From the NCBI GenBank assembly GCA_902797275.1, contig CADBSI010000058.1:1-15513 (forward strand): 15,513 nucleotides of DNA, read 5' to 3'. Positions 15,335 to 15,513 of this stretch are shown in pieces (position 1 is the stretch's first letter; each line of letters starts with the position of its first letter). Below the pieces are notes generated by a model. The model worked only from the letters and a program-made list of their open reading frames with translations, was not told the DNA's origin and searched no databases. The translations under genes and the position numbers were made by a program. The stretch is from an uncultured Erysipelotrichaceae bacterium. Its GTDB lineage: Bacteria; Bacillota_I; Bacilli_A; RF39; UBA660.

Positions 15335-15427
15335 TTATTTACAAGGGTTTGTTAGTGGTTTTCCATAAGTCGGTTTATACCAGTTAATCGAAGTTTTAGA
15401 AAAACTCTCTTGATTTTCTTTATTCAT
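15335..15427 (-). CDS. Possible 30-residue small protein
   Basis: Open frame starting MNKENQESFSKTSINWYKP and ending NPCK-stop. Its ATG overlaps the end of the preceding frame by eight bases (ATGAATAA), which suggests translational coupling, but there is no clear Shine-Dalgarno. It is hydrophilic with one Trp and one Cys. I do not recognise it. It may be chance, or the frameshifted tail of the upstream gene. Confidence 0.25.
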   Translation of the reverse strand: MNKENQESFSKTSINWYKPTYGKPLTNPCK

Positions 15428-15513
15428 TATTTTTAATACTTACTTTATTCTTTAATTCATCAGAACCAATATTGCTTCTACATTCATTTTCATAATAAAT
15501 ATCATCCCCTAAA
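15420..15513 (-). CDS. 3' end of an unknown gene cut by the window edge
   Basis: The minus-strand frame is open from the window edge to TAA at 15420-15422, giving 30 residues that begin LGDDIYYENECRSN and end in NNE. Composition is ordinary for this genome, so it is plausibly the C-terminus of a real protein; too short to identify. Confidence 0.4.
   Translation of the reverse strand, partial: LGDDIYYENECRSNIGSDELKNKVSIKNNE

Noticed and set aside
1..15513. Mycoplasma-type code with TGA as tryptophan, suggested by the low GC
   Set aside because: Tryptophans are TGG, and recU ends at TGA overlapping the PBP start, so TGA is a stop.

Overview
This window comes from a very AT-rich, walled, anaerobic bacterium of the Firmicutes, most likely an uncultured gut Bacilli/Erysipelotrichia/RF39-type lineage. 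The evidence is RNase Y, RbgA, the recU-class A PBP pair (the recU-ponA arrangement of Bacillus subtilis), Shine-Dalgarno sites matching GGAGGTGAT, and an oxygen-sensitive pyruvate:ferredoxin oxidoreductase. Tryptophan is encoded by TGG and recU ends in TGA, so the standard bacterial code is used, not the mycoplasma code. The lineage is an inference.

Layout, left to right. Positions 1-212 hold no convincing gene but carry repeated ACTGACATT/TTGACA words that resemble the end of an IS21-type element. Positions 213-8883 are a leftward block, transcribed from right to left as rny (RNase Y), ackA (acetate kinase), an unrecognised 238-residue ORF, nifJ (pyruvate:ferredoxin oxidoreductase) and a membrane-anchored NodB polysaccharide deacetylase with Ig-like repeats. 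Several of these have their own promoter and terminator, so the block is not one simple operon. nifJ and ackA are two steps of pyruvate fermentation: NifJ makes acetyl-CoA and AckA makes ATP from acetyl phosphate. The phosphotransacetylase joining them is not in the window.

Positions 8884-9282 are a 399-base divergent intergenic region. On the rny side it has a good sigma-A promoter overlapped by an inverted repeat, then a long leader. The leader ends in a GC-richer hairpin whose loop can pair with bases next to the rny Shine-Dalgarno. This is the best candidate here for an undescribed regulatory RNA. On the other side, rightward recU and a bifunctional class A penicillin-binding protein overlap by 4 bases and end at a strong terminator, probably bidirectional.

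Positions 12731-15513 are again leftward: rbgA (50S assembly GTPase), a seven-helix membrane protein of unknown function, a DinD-family protein, two tiny ORFs and the 3' end of a further gene cut by the window edge. The dinD end looks like accessory DNA; the rest is housekeeping. No tRNA, rRNA or CRISPR array was seen. The features most worth following are regulatory (rny leader, ackA terminator against the next gene's ribosome site) plus two uncharacterised proteins.
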